Assembly: GCF_001866075.3 (NCBI RefSeq)
Contig: NZ_CP063356.1
Location: 3,524,164 to 3,588,163 of the forward strand
Direction: 5' to 3'
DNA from: Anaerobacillus isosaccharinicus
GTDB lineage: Bacteria > Bacillota > Bacilli > Bacillales > Anaerobacillaceae
DNA length: 64,000 nucleotides
A program made the translations under genes and the position numbers. Position 1 is the first letter of the stretch. Each line of letters begins with the position of its first letter. The notes under the pieces are model-generated. The model was not told where the DNA came from. It worked only from the letters and a program-made list of their open reading frames with translations, and did not search any database. Positions 50,967 to 60,286 of this stretch are shown here, in pieces.

Positions 50967-52445
50967 ATGATTCAAAAATCAGTAATTGAAAGAACGAAAA
51001 CGAGCAAAATTAATTGCCTCCATTTTATCAATGGAAAATACACCGCTTCAATAAATAACAAGTTGTTTGAAAATATTAATCCAGCAACACAGGAAATCAT
51101 TGGGCATGTGGCAGAAGGAGGCTATGAAGAAATTGATCTAGCGGTACAAGCGGCGAAAAACGCTTTCGAAAATGGGTGGAAACAAATTCCCTCACGAGAG
51201 CGGGCAGCCATTCTAAGAAAAATAGGTGATTTGATTTTAGAAAGAAAAGAAGAGTTAGCAACATTAGAGGCAATTGATACTGGGAAACCTTACTGGTTAA
51301 CTAGTTCAGTTGATATTCCACGTGCAGCATACAATTTTCACTTTTTTTCAGAATATATGACCTCTTTAGGTACAGAGGCATACCAAATGGATAATGTTGC
51401 CTTAAACTATGCTGTTCGCAAACCTTTAGGTGTTGTTGGTTTAATTAATCCTTGGAATCTCCCTTTGTTTCTCCTAACTTGGAAACTTGCTCCATGTTTA
51501 GCTGCTGGAAATACAGCTGTATTAAAACCTGCAGAATGGACACCGCTTACAGCTACAATTCTAGGAGAAATTTGTAAAGAAGCTGGAGTTCCTGACGGTG
51601 TCGTCAATATTGTACATGGGTTTGGACCTGATTCAGCGGGGTCAGCACTTACTGAACATCCAGATGTTAAAGCGATTACTTTTACTGGTGAAACTAGTAC
51701 AGGGAAACAAATTATGAAAACAGCTGCAAATTCTCTTAAACGACTTTCTTATGAATTAGGTGGTAAAAATCCCAATATTATTTTTGCTGATGCTAATCTT
51801 GATGAAGTGATTGAGACAACAATAAAATCGAGTTTTGTCAATCAAGGTCAAGTATGTTTGTGTGGATCAAGAATTTATGTGCAAAGAGAATCTTACGATG
51901 AATTTGTTGAAAAGTTTGTTAATAAAACGAAAGAATTAGTCGTTGGAGATCCATTTGCTGAAGATACGTTTATGGGAGCAATGATTAGCGAAGAACATTA
52001 TAACCGTGTTCTCAGTTATATTGAACTAGCAAAAGAAGAAGGTGGAACAATCTTGACAGGTGGTAAAAAGCCTAGCCATTTAGATAAAGGATTTTATTTA
52101 GAACCAACAATTATAGTGGATTTAAACAACGATTGTCGTCTTATTCGCGAAGAAATCTTTGGGCCAGTAGTTACGGTATTACCTTTTGATACGGAAGAGG
52201 AAGTCATTGGATACGCAAATGATACAGTCTACGGGTTAAGTGCTTCTATTTGGACAAATGATGTTCGAAGAGCGCATCGAGTAGCCGATCAAGTAGAGGC
52301 TGGTATCGTTTGGGTTAACACGTGGTTCTTACGTGACTTACGAACACCTTTTGGTGGTATGAAGCAAAGTGGTGTTGGTAGAGAAGGTGGCATGCATAGC
52401 TTCGAATTTTACTCTGAACTAAAAAACATTTGTATAAAGTTATAA
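50967..52445 (+). CDS. dmpC: 2-hydroxymuconic semialdehyde dehydrogenase
   Basis: NAD-dependent aldehyde dehydrogenase, 492 residues. F-T-G-E-T-S-T-G near 238, catalytic Glu in Y-E-L-G-G-K-N near 263, catalytic Cys near 297 in G-Q-V-C. F-T-G-E (not F-T-G-S) and the meta-cleavage neighbours fit DmpC/XylG, which oxidises the ring-cleavage product to 2-hydroxymuconate. A betaine-aldehyde type specificity is the sequence alternative. GGAGGGG ribosome site. Confidence 0.83.
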   Translation: MIQKSVIERTKTSKINCLHFINGKYTASINNKLFENINPATQEIIGHVAEGGYEEIDLAVQAAKNAFENGWKQIPSRERAAILRKIGDLILERKEELATLEAIDTGKPYWLTSSVDIPRAAYNFHFFSEYMTSLGTEAYQMDNVALNYAVRKPLGVVGLINPWNLPLFLLTWKLAPCLAAGNTAVLKPAEWTPLTATILGEICKEAGVPDGVVNIVHGFGPDSAGSALTEHPDVKAITFTGETSTGKQIMKTAANSLKRLSYELGGKNPNIIFADANLDEVIETTIKSSFVNQGQVCLCGSRIYVQRESYDEFVEKFVNKTKELVVGDPFAEDTFMGAMISEEHYNRVLSYIELAKEEGGTILTGGKKPSHLDKGFYLEPTIIVDLNNDCRLIREEIFGPVVTVLPFDTEEEVIGYANDTVYGLSASIWTNDVRRAHRVADQVEAGIVWVNTWFLRDLRTPFGGMKQSGVGREGGMHSFEFYSELKNICIKL

Positions 52446-52465
52446 ATAGAGGGAGAGAAGTGTAT

Positions 52466-53260
52466 ATGAATAAAGTAACAGCAAGTAACAAAATTATTGA
52501 ATTTTCGAACCTGTTGTATGAAGTAGAGCAAGTAAGGGTCCCTAGCCCACCCCTAACAGAGCTAGATAAAGAACTAACAATTACTGATGCTTATCACATC
52601 CAATTAACGAATATAGAAAAGAAAAAGGAAGCAGGACAAAAAGTGATTGGAAAGAAGATTGGTCTAACTTCCTTAGCTATGCAAAAATTACTCAATGTTG
52701 ATCAGCCTGATTACGGCCATTTACTAGATAGAATGGTTATTGAAAATCAAGGCGTAGTTACAAAAGAGAAAGTATTGCAACCAAAAGTTGAAGGTGAAAT
52801 TGCTTTTGTACTTAAAGATGATTTAAAAGGGCCAAATGTTACGGCGATGGATGTGTTGATGGCTACCGATTATATATTACCTGCGATTGAAATAGTAGAT
52901 AGTAGAATCAAGGATTGGAAGATTAAATTAGCAGATACAATAGCTGATAATGCATCATCTGGACTATATGTATTAGGTGGAAAGCCTACACCAGTCGATT
53001 CTGTCGACCTTGCCCAAATTGGAATGGTATTAGAAAAAAACGGTGAAATTGTCAATACTGGTGTTGGAGCAGCAGCCTTAGGAAATCCAGCTAATTGTGT
53101 AGCATGGCTTGCAAACAAACTCTACGAATTTGGGATTACGTTGAAAAAAGGTGAAGTCATTCTATCAGGGGCATTGTCAGCAGCTGTAGACGCGAAATCA
53201 GGTGATTATTTTACAATAAGGTTGGCTCATTTAGGTAGTGTCAGTGTTCGATTTGAATAG
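52466..53260 (+). CDS. dmpE: 2-oxopent-4-enoate hydratase
   Basis: Adds water to 2-hydroxypenta-2,4-dienoate to give 4-hydroxy-2-oxovalerate. 264 residues in the MhpD/XylJ/FAH-like family: G-K-K-I-G-L-T-S near 66-73, P-K-V-E-G-E-I-A-F with metal-ligand glutamates near 105-113, and E-I-V-D-S-R near 143-148. Start ATG 52466 after GAGGGAGAG; the longer frame overlaps the dehydrogenase. Paralogue of the decarboxylase gene at 55.2 kb. Confidence 0.87.
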   Translation: MNKVTASNKIIEFSNLLYEVEQVRVPSPPLTELDKELTITDAYHIQLTNIEKKKEAGQKVIGKKIGLTSLAMQKLLNVDQPDYGHLLDRMVIENQGVVTKEKVLQPKVEGEIAFVLKDDLKGPNVTAMDVLMATDYILPAIEIVDSRIKDWKIKLADTIADNASSGLYVLGGKPTPVDSVDLAQIGMVLEKNGEIVNTGVGAAALGNPANCVAWLANKLYEFGITLKKGEVILSGALSAAVDAKSGDYFTIRLAHLGSVSVRFE

Positions 53261-53278
53261 ATAGAAGGGAGATTTTCC

Positions 53279-54157
53279 GTGAATAAAATAAAAGTAGGAA
53301 TTATCGGCTCTGGAAATATTGGGACAGATCTTATGTATAAGATTGAACGTAGTAATGTACTAGAAATGGGGGTTATGATAGGTATTGATCCAAGATCAGA
53401 TGGTTTAAAGCGAGCAAGAGATAGAGGCTATACAATTATTGATAATGGAATAGAGGGTTTTCAAGAGCAACCAGAGTTAGCGGATATTCTTTTTGATGCA
53501 ACGATGGCTCAAGCTCATCTCCATCATTCAGAGATTTTAAGTAAATTAAATAAGCAAGTCATTGATTTAACACCTGCTGGACTAGGGCCGTTTGTAGTCC
53601 CAGTTGTTAATCTAGAGGAGCATGTAAAAGCTCCAAATGTTAATATGATTACTTGCGGCGGGCAAGCAACGATTCCTATCGTTCATGCGATTAATCGTAT
53701 CGTTGCAGTTGAGTATGGAGAAATTGTTGCGACCGTATCAAGTAAAAGTGCAGGGCCAGGAACAAGAGCAAATATAGATGAATTTACACGAACAACTGCA
53801 AAAGGAATCGTAGAAATCGGTGGCGCAAAAAAAGGAAAAGCAATTATCATTTTAAATCCTGCTGATCCACCTGTTTGTATGCGTGATACAGTTCACGTAC
53901 TTGTAGAACGAATCGGAAAAGAGAAAGAAATTATAGCATCGATTCGCCAAATCGTAACTGAAATTCAAAAGTACGTGCCTGGATATCGGTTACGAACAGA
54001 ACCTTTAATCGATGGTAAAAAAATTACTGTTTTTCTTGAAGTAGAAGGTGCAGGTGATTACTTCCCTCCATATTCAGGTAATTTAGATATTATGACCGCT
54101 GCAGCAACAAAAGTTGGAGAAGAAATTGCTAAAATGCAGTTGAAACAATTGACGTAA
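53279..54157 (+). CDS. dmpF: Acetaldehyde dehydrogenase (acylating)
   Basis: Converts acetaldehyde, channelled from the aldolase, to acetyl-CoA with NAD and CoA. 292 residues: Rossmann motif G-S-G-N-I-G-T-D near 10-17, catalytic Cys in I-T-C-G-G-Q-A-T near 128-135. GTG start after AAGGGAG. Translated directly before its complex partner, the aldolase. Confidence 0.95.
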   Translation: MNKIKVGIIGSGNIGTDLMYKIERSNVLEMGVMIGIDPRSDGLKRARDRGYTIIDNGIEGFQEQPELADILFDATMAQAHLHHSEILSKLNKQVIDLTPAGLGPFVVPVVNLEEHVKAPNVNMITCGGQATIPIVHAINRIVAVEYGEIVATVSSKSAGPGTRANIDEFTRTTAKGIVEIGGAKKGKAIIILNPADPPVCMRDTVHVLVERIGKEKEIIASIRQIVTEIQKYVPGYRLRTEPLIDGKKITVFLEVEGAGDYFPPYSGNLDIMTAAATKVGEEIAKMQLKQLT

Positions 54158-54169
54158 GGAGGTAGACGT

Positions 54170-55171
54170 GTGAATAGTAAAAATCTATATTTAGTTGATG
54201 TTACGTTGCGAGATGGAAGTCACGCTGTGAAGCACGCTTTTACAGAGGAACAAATCCGTGTAGTTGCAAGAAGCCTTGATCAAGCAGGTGTTAAATTTTT
54301 TGAAGTTTCTCATGGTGATGGTTTAGGTGGTTCTTCCCTCCAATATGGTTTGTCATTTGTTAATGAAATGAAACTAATTGAAGCTGCTGTTGATGAATGT
54401 CGTCAATCTGAGGTTTCTGTTCTATTAATTCCTGGTATAGGGACAAAAGATCATTTAGATGAAGCAGCGAAGCTTGGTGCTAAAATGGTTCGTGTTGCCA
54501 CCCATGTGACAGAAGCAGATGTGGCACAACAACATATTCAACTAGGGCGTGAGCTTGGTCTTAAAACAGCTGGTTTTTTAATGATGGCGCATATGGCACC
54601 AGTTGATAAGCTAGTTCAACAAGCTAAATTATTTGAGAGTTATGGAGCAGAAATTGTTTACATTGTCGATTCTGCCGGAACTCTTCTTCCTCATCAAGTT
54701 AAAGATAGAACGGCAGCTCTTCGTCAAGTGTTAACTTGTGACATTGGTTTTCATGGTCATAATAATTTATCTCTAGCTATGGCTAACACTATTGAAGCAA
54801 TTAATGAAGGAGCAACTTATGTCGATGGAAGTTTAAGATGCTTAGGTGCAGGAAGTGGCAATACGCAAACTGAAGTGATGGTTGCTGTATTCGAGCGACT
54901 AGGTTTTTTGACTGGTATTGATCTTTATCCAATTATGGATGCTGCTAATGGAGTTGCAGCTCAGATCATGCAAAGACCGCAAGAAGTTACCGGAACTAGT
55001 TTGATCATGGGTTATTCTGGGGTGTATTCAAGCTTTTTATTACATACTCAGGATGCAGCAAAACGATTTGGTGTTGATGAAAGAGATATTTTAGTAGAGC
55101 TAGGAAAGCGACAAGCGGTTGGTGGTCAAGAAGATCTGATTTTTCAAGTAGCTGCTGAACTAGCAAACTAA
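54170..55171 (+). CDS. dmpG: 4-hydroxy-2-oxovalerate aldolase
   Basis: Splits 4-hydroxy-2-oxovalerate into pyruvate and acetaldehyde; HMGL-like TIM barrel, 333 residues. D-V-T-L-R-D-G-S-H near 9-17 (metal Asp, catalytic His and Arg), G-F-H-G-H-N-N near 197-203 (metal histidines). Forms a channelling complex with the acylating dehydrogenase 12 bases upstream. Confidence 0.95.
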   Translation: MNSKNLYLVDVTLRDGSHAVKHAFTEEQIRVVARSLDQAGVKFFEVSHGDGLGGSSLQYGLSFVNEMKLIEAAVDECRQSEVSVLLIPGIGTKDHLDEAAKLGAKMVRVATHVTEADVAQQHIQLGRELGLKTAGFLMMAHMAPVDKLVQQAKLFESYGAEIVYIVDSAGTLLPHQVKDRTAALRQVLTCDIGFHGHNNLSLAMANTIEAINEGATYVDGSLRCLGAGSGNTQTEVMVAVFERLGFLTGIDLYPIMDAANGVAAQIMQRPQEVTGTSLIMGYSGVYSSFLLHTQDAAKRFGVDERDILVELGKRQAVGGQEDLIFQVAAELAN

Positions 55172-55194
55172 TTCTACTATTCTGGGAGGGTAAA

Positions 55195-55977
55195 ATGAAG
55201 ACATGTAATTACAATGATATTGCTCAGATTTTATATGAAGCGGAAAGAAATAAACAAGAAATCACGAGAATTACGTTGGAATATCCTGATTTAACTATTG
55301 AAGAAGCTTATGAAATTCAGGAAAGATTAGTAAGTTTAAAGAAGAAGGCTCATACACGAGTTTTCGGTCCAAAAATGGGATTGACAAGTCGAGCAAAAAT
55401 GGAACAAATGAATGTTAAAGATCCGATTTATGGTTACATCTTAGATCATATGGTACACGAAAATAATAAAACCATCCCAATAGAAGAATTTATCCATCCA
55501 AAAGTTGAAGCAGAAATTGCCTTTATACTAGAAAATGACATTGAAGGTCCTGGTATTACTGGTGCACAGGTACTTGCAAATACGAAATATGTCGTGGGTG
55601 CATTGGAAATCATCGATAGTCGTTATGAAAACTTTCAGTTTACCCTCCCGGATGTTATTGCTGATAACGCATCTTCTTCTAAGGTTGTCTTAGGGGACAA
55701 AATTATCAATGCAAAAGAATTAGAGTTAGATTTAGTAGGAGTAACACTATCGATTAACGGCAATATCGTGGAAATGGGAGCTGGTGCAGCAGTGTTAAGT
55801 CACCCAGCGAATTCTGTAGCTACACTAGCAAATATGCTTGCTAGAAAAGGTGGAAAGCTTAACAAAGGTGAAATTATACTAACTGGGGGCATTACAAGCG
55901 CAGTCATGATAAACCGTGGTGATTATGTTTCTGCAAAGTTTGATGGAATTGGTGAGGTCAATTTTAAGATGAAATAA
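55195..55977 (+). CDS. dmpH: 2-oxo-3-hexenedioate (4-oxalocrotonate) decarboxylase
   Basis: Removes CO2 from 4-oxalocrotonate, yielding the hydratase substrate. 260 residues, same fold as the hydratase: G-P-K-M-G-L-T-S near 60-67, P-K-V-E-A-E-I-A-F near 101-109, I-I-D-S-R near 138. The lysine and K-M-G rather than K-I-G in the N-terminal motif go with the decarboxylase group, but the split from the hydratase rests mainly on gene order. GGGAGG ribosome site. Confidence 0.83.
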   Translation: MKTCNYNDIAQILYEAERNKQEITRITLEYPDLTIEEAYEIQERLVSLKKKAHTRVFGPKMGLTSRAKMEQMNVKDPIYGYILDHMVHENNKTIPIEEFIHPKVEAEIAFILENDIEGPGITGAQVLANTKYVVGALEIIDSRYENFQFTLPDVIADNASSSKVVLGDKIINAKELELDLVGVTLSINGNIVEMGAGAAVLSHPANSVATLANMLARKGGKLNKGEIILTGGITSAVMINRGDYVSAKFDGIGEVNFKMK

Positions 55978-56052
55978 TTGTAAAGTTTTTTTAGTTACTT
56001 ATGAAAATCCGTTTTTGGTAACCATAATTAATTGGAATAGGAGGAATATTTT

Positions 56053-56250
56053 ATGCCAATAGTTCAAATATCATTAATTGAAGGACGAGAATTAGAGAAA
56101 ATAAATAAATTAATTGTTGAAGTGACGAAGACAGTCTCAGAGTCTTTAGATTCTCCTGTTGAAAATGTTCGTGTCATTATTAATGAAGTGCCTAATACAC
56201 ACTGGGGTATAGGTGGAAGACCTGCTTCAGAAGTAAGGAAAAGTAAGTAA
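56053..56250 (+). CDS. dmpI: 4-oxalocrotonate tautomerase
   Basis: 65 residues. Pro follows the initiator Met (M-P-I-V), giving the catalytic Pro1 of the family after Met removal; an Arg in V-R-V-I-I-N-E near 38 supplies the substrate contact. Converts 2-hydroxymuconate to 4-oxalocrotonate. AGGAGGAA ribosome site. Last gene before the operon terminator. Confidence 0.9.
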   Translation: MPIVQISLIEGRELEKINKLIVEVTKTVSESLDSPVENVRVIINEVPNTHWGIGGRPASEVRKSK

Positions 56251-56290
56251 GAATTGTAAGAGAGAAATAGTAACGATTTTTAATTAAATC

Positions 56291-56320
56291 GTGATCCTAT
56301 GCATCTGCATAGGATTTTTT
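56291..56320 (+). terminator. Terminator of the main island operon
   Basis: ATCCTATGC / GCATAGGAT with loop ATCT, then TTTTTTG. It closes the run of genes from the Rieske oxygenase to the tautomerase. Confidence 0.92.
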
Positions 56321-56494
56321 GCTCATATCAGGGACAGAAATACGAAGTGATGTGATTATCCCCATAAAAATAACTATAACTTAATAGGATTTTATGGTTA
56401 AAGGATAGAAACTATTAAAAAACTGTTTGAAGATGGTGGTCTACAAAAATAAATAGGTGTATTTGCTTGCTGTTTTATAGCATGATAATTGGTA

Positions 56495-56518
56495 TAATAA
56501 ATTTTACCAAATTTATTA
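56495..56518. promoter_or_regulatory. 24-bp palindrome, possible operator
   Basis: TAATAAATTT and AAATTTATTA are perfect inverted arms around TACC. No T-tract follows. It lies in the 616-base gap upstream of the XylR/PucR hybrid gene and may bind a regulator. The rest of the gap is AT-rich, with a 10-codon ORF (56810-56842) after GAAGGAG and nothing else I can name. Confidence 0.35.
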
Positions 56519-56866
56519 TTAGTACGAATCAGCTAAAATAAAGCCGCTACTTAGACAGTTTAGGTTGTAGCTATCGTTAAGCAAATCAATTAATATATAT
56601 TTACAAGGTTCCGACAGTGAAAATGATAGATATTAAATTTCGATCAACCTAGAAATTAGTCTAATTATGCCGATAAAAGACTGAATATTGGGTATTATCA
56701 GAATATTTAATAAGAATTTTATTATCAATTATGTAAGCCGTCTTAAATTGAATAGGAGAAAGATTTACTAAGACAGCGCTTTTAATTGTTTTGAAGGAGT
56801 TTAAAGGTTATGAAGAATGAAATTAATACATTAAAAAAATAATCGTTTAAAAGGAGGGGAAAACAT

Positions 56867-58789
56867 ATGACCAATTCGAGTGAATTGACTTTTGATAAGT
56901 TAACTACCATCTTTAATCCAGAAGTTGAAGGTTTCTTTAAAGACAACAATATGATGGTGTCTAGTACAGATGCATGGGGGGTTTTACGAAGGGATTTAAT
57001 CCTAGCCCTTGGAGTAGAAAGAGCGAAACGTTTTTTGCTTCGTTATGGTTGGCATTGCGGGAAGAATGAGGCACGAATTCTAAAAAATGTGTTTGATTGG
57101 TCCGACGATATAGAGTGGCTATTGGCAGGATCAAAAATGCATAATATTGGAGGTCGTGTTTTTTCCTATCCTATTAAATTTAATGTAAGTATTTCAGAAG
57201 GGAAATTTGATGTATCAGGGTATTGGGTCGATTCGTATGAGGCAAAACAACATCTTCACCATTTTTCGTATTATCATGAACCTGTTTGTCACTTTCTAGT
57301 TGGATATGCTGGGGGATATACGAGTGAATGTCTAGGAAAGAAAATCATCTTTAAGGAAACACACTGTGTTGGAAAAGGAGATAAACAATGCAGATACACA
57401 GGTAAAACGATCGAACAATGGGGCGATGAAATTACGGAAAATCTTTACGATTATGAGGAACAAGATATCTCTGATGAGCTAGACCGAGTATACCGTCGCG
57501 TTGAAAAACAGAAAGAAGCGTTAAAAATCGGATCATCAATAAGCAAAAAATTGACCCATGCCCTTTTGCAAGGTAAGGGGTTAGATGATTTTGCGAACTT
57601 ATTAAGTAAAGAAGTTCATTATCCAGTCATCATTCATAACCAATATTTTGATTGTATTGCAAGCTTCATAGATGAGAACGTGGAAGCGGAAACATTAAAT
57701 TATTTTAACGAGTTGCCAATAGAAGAAAAGCTTGAACGAACAACTCAATTAGAGCTTGAAAATAATCTCAATATTTTAATAACTCCAATTGTAATTCGTC
57801 GAGAAATTTTCGGTTTTATCTCTTTCATTAAACAAGGTGTAAAGTTTGAAGAGCCTGAATTCGACTTTTTAGAAAGGGCAGCAACGATTTGTGCACTTCA
57901 AGTTCTAAATGAAAAAACGGCCCTTGAAACGGAAGAAAGAATGAAAGGTGAACTACTAGAAGAACTTATCAATAGTAATGAGGCTGATGTTACTTTGATT
58001 TCTCAAAAACTGTCATACCTAGGTTACAACCTAAGAGAGCCACATTATGTACTAGTTTTCCAATTAGATGTGGAAACGAATATTAGTACTGCAATTAACA
58101 CAGATGCTGATCCTTTTCAATCAGCAAAGGTAAAATTATTAAATTTTATCCAAAGGGAAAATGAACTCTATCATTGCAAAACGTTGACATCTGTAAGAAT
58201 GAATAAAATTCATGCGTTAATACCATACACATTGATAAAGAAAAGAAATATGGATATTAAAGCATTTGCTAAACATTGTTACGATATTCTAGTGGGTGAG
58301 AAAGCAATCAAACCATCATCATTTTATATCGGTATTAGTACGAAAAGCGAAGGTATTAATAGCTTTAATAAAAAATTTCTTGAGGCCAATAAAGCGATTG
58401 AAGTAGCAAAAGTTCGAGCAGTTACCTCCTCAACAGAAAATAAAGAAGCGATTATTAGTGCAAATGATCTAGGGCATTTATTGATGTTATTGGATGCTAG
58501 GAATCCAGAGGAATTAAAACACTATGCAGATCAAAAATTAGGAGTCATTGCTACATATGACGAAAAAAATGATACCGAGCTCTTAAAAACACTTTATTTT
58601 TATATGGATAATGAATGTAATCTTCATAAAACATCTCGTGCCATGAATGTTTCAATTAGTGGAATGAGATACCGAATACAGCGTTTCCAAGAACTTGCGG
58701 AAATTGATTTATCCAATTCATCCTGTCGGTTTGAAGTGCAAATTGCTTTACAAATTTATTTAGTGTTTGGGTTTTTGAAGTTGACTTAA
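56867..58789 (+). CDS. Hybrid regulator: XylR-type sensor with PucR/CdaR output
   Basis: 640 residues. Residues about 15-130 match the XylR/DmpR aromatic-sensing N-terminal domain (L-R-R-D-L...G-V-E-R-A-K-R-F-L-L-R-Y-G-W), and 130-195 a V4R domain (H-E-P-V-C-H-F-L-V-G-Y-A-G-G-Y, then C-V-G-K-G-D-K-Q-C). Next come a short coiled coil and a GAF-like region (about 240-350). A CdaR-type GGDEF-like part (about 370-520) and a PucR helix-turn-helix (H-K-T-S-R-A-M-N-V-S near 585-600) follow. The AAA+ domain that contacts sigma-54 in XylR is missing. It probably senses an aromatic effector and activates sigma-A promoters of the island. AAAGGAGGGG ribosome site. Confidence 0.83.
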   Translation: MTNSSELTFDKLTTIFNPEVEGFFKDNNMMVSSTDAWGVLRRDLILALGVERAKRFLLRYGWHCGKNEARILKNVFDWSDDIEWLLAGSKMHNIGGRVFSYPIKFNVSISEGKFDVSGYWVDSYEAKQHLHHFSYYHEPVCHFLVGYAGGYTSECLGKKIIFKETHCVGKGDKQCRYTGKTIEQWGDEITENLYDYEEQDISDELDRVYRRVEKQKEALKIGSSISKKLTHALLQGKGLDDFANLLSKEVHYPVIIHNQYFDCIASFIDENVEAETLNYFNELPIEEKLERTTQLELENNLNILITPIVIRREIFGFISFIKQGVKFEEPEFDFLERAATICALQVLNEKTALETEERMKGELLEELINSNEADVTLISQKLSYLGYNLREPHYVLVFQLDVETNISTAINTDADPFQSAKVKLLNFIQRENELYHCKTLTSVRMNKIHALIPYTLIKKRNMDIKAFAKHCYDILVGEKAIKPSSFYIGISTKSEGINSFNKKFLEANKAIEVAKVRAVTSSTENKEAIISANDLGHLLMLLDARNPEELKHYADQKLGVIATYDEKNDTELLKTLYFYMDNECNLHKTSRAMNVSISGMRYRIQRFQELAEIDLSNSSCRFEVQIALQIYLVFGFLKLT

Positions 58790-58824
58790 AGCTATAACAA
58801 TAGTAGAAAGGAGCCGGTGTAAGA

Positions 58825-59562
58825 ATGATTAATTCTATTACTAATGCCGTTAAAGTCATTAACTGTTTTTCAATAGAACAGCCTGAAGTAGGAGTATCTG
58901 ATCTTTCAATTAAATTAGAGATGAACAAAAGTACTGTTCATCATATTGTTAAAGCCCTTCACAATGAAGGAGTTTTAGTACGTACACCGAGTAGGAAGTA
59001 TCGATTAGGCTCAAGGTTGTTAGGTTGGGGAAACTTGGTTACTGAACAATACAAATCATTTTTTAATGCGACACCTTATATTGATAATTTGGTAAAACTA
59101 ACAAATGAAGTTGTTCATTTAGCTGTTCGAGAAAATAACGAAGTAAGTTATTTAGCAAAAATTGAACCGAAAACTCCTGTACGAATTAAAACAACTATAG
59201 GAGATAGAAACCCACTTTATTGTACAGCTTTAGGTAAGGTCCTGCTAGCAAGTAATATAGATAAAGATCTTGGCATGATAAATGACCTGATTTTAATTCC
59301 ATTAACTAGTCAGACCATTACCAATCACGAAAGGTTAATAGATGAATTAAGGAAAATAAATGAACAAGGTTATGCTATCGATGACGAAGAGTTTGAAATA
59401 GGATTGTTTTGTATTGCAGTACCTATTAAAGATTTTATGGGCAATGTTGTCTGTGCAATTAGTATTTCAGGTCCAGAGTATCGAATTAAAGAGAACAAGG
59501 ATCACTTGATAAAAAAATTATTGTTAACTGCTTCAAAGATTTCAACGTTTTGTGATCTTTAG
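58825..59562 (+). CDS. IclR-family transcriptional regulator
   Basis: 245 residues: N-terminal winged helix (S-D-L-S-I-K-L-E-M-N-K-S-T-V-H-H near 30-45) and the C-terminal effector domain with G-D-R-N-P-L-Y-C-T-A-L-G-K-V-L-L-A near 130-146. IclR proteins commonly control aromatic catabolism operons. It lies 36 bases after the hybrid regulator and ahead of the monooxygenase/dioxygenase operon. The 213 bases after it hold no gene I can support. Confidence 0.9.
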   Translation: MINSITNAVKVINCFSIEQPEVGVSDLSIKLEMNKSTVHHIVKALHNEGVLVRTPSRKYRLGSRLLGWGNLVTEQYKSFFNATPYIDNLVKLTNEVVHLAVRENNEVSYLAKIEPKTPVRIKTTIGDRNPLYCTALGKVLLASNIDKDLGMINDLILIPLTSQTITNHERLIDELRKINEQGYAIDDEEFEIGLFCIAVPIKDFMGNVVCAISISGPEYRIKENKDHLIKKLLLTASKISTFCDL

Positions 59563-59775
59563 GAGGTGAGCGTTTAAAGAACTGGAAATCCCATTAAGAT
59601 TTGGTTGGCAAATGATAAATGAAAACAATAGTAACTCATTACTCGAATAGGGGATCACGTTAAATATGAGCATTCAGTAAAATTAGGAATATTGTAAATC
59701 TGAAGGTTGAATTATCAGAAAATATTAAATAATTAAACATTAATATTATAATACTATAATTAGGAGTTGTTTACA

Positions 59776-60261
59776 ATGGATCAAAGAGAGTTTAGAAACA
59801 CTTTAGGTCAATTTGCTACAGGTGTAACTGTAATTACAACGATTGGTGATGATCATGAATTGATTGGTTTAACAGCTAATGCATTTTCTTCCCTTTCACT
59901 AGAACCGCCTCTTATTCTTGTATGTATTGATAAAAAGAGTGGTAGTGCACCTGTTTTTGTAAAAGAGAAACCTTTTGTCGTAAATATTTTAACAGAAAAT
60001 CAGGAAGATGAATGCTGGGCATTCGCGAAAAAAGGAACAGATAAATTCAAAAATATTGCGTATACTCTATCAGAATTTGGTGTTCCAATCATAGAACAGA
60101 ATTTAGCAACGATAGAATGTGAAGTAAATGAGGTCCTTGAAGGCGGAGACCATCTTATCGTCACTGGACTAGTTAAAAATGTTCAACAAAATGATATAGG
60201 GGAGCCACTTATCTTTTTCAAAGGGAGAATTTGCAGATTAAATAGTCCTTCGACAATCTAA
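59776..60261 (+). CDS. Flavin reductase (HpaC/RutF-type)
   Basis: 161 residues, flavin reductase-like domain: the opening F-R-N-T-L-G-Q-F-A-T-G-V-T-V-I-T-T and G-L-T-A-N-A-F-S-S-L-S-L-E-P-P near 33-47 are diagnostic. Supplies reduced flavin to a two-component monooxygenase, most likely the acyl-CoA-dehydrogenase-like oxygenase at the end of this operon; IacG has this role in the iac pathway. ATG 59776 is used; the three upstream codons in frame fall between it and GGAG. Confidence 0.9.
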   Translation: MDQREFRNTLGQFATGVTVITTIGDDHELIGLTANAFSSLSLEPPLILVCIDKKSGSAPVFVKEKPFVVNILTENQEDECWAFAKKGTDKFKNIAYTLSEFGVPIIEQNLATIECEVNEVLEGGDHLIVTGLVKNVQQNDIGEPLIFFKGRICRLNSPSTI

Positions 60262-60286
60262 AAATATTTTGAATGGGGGTAAAAAA

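Noticed and set aside
56810-56842. 10-codon ORF before the hybrid regulator
   Set aside because: Too short to support beyond a ribosome-site-like GAAGGAG; mentioned only as a feature of the gap.
59563-59775. A gene remnant after the IclR gene
   Set aside because: A 22-codon open stretch follows GGAGGTGAG but has no start codon in frame and no recognisable product.
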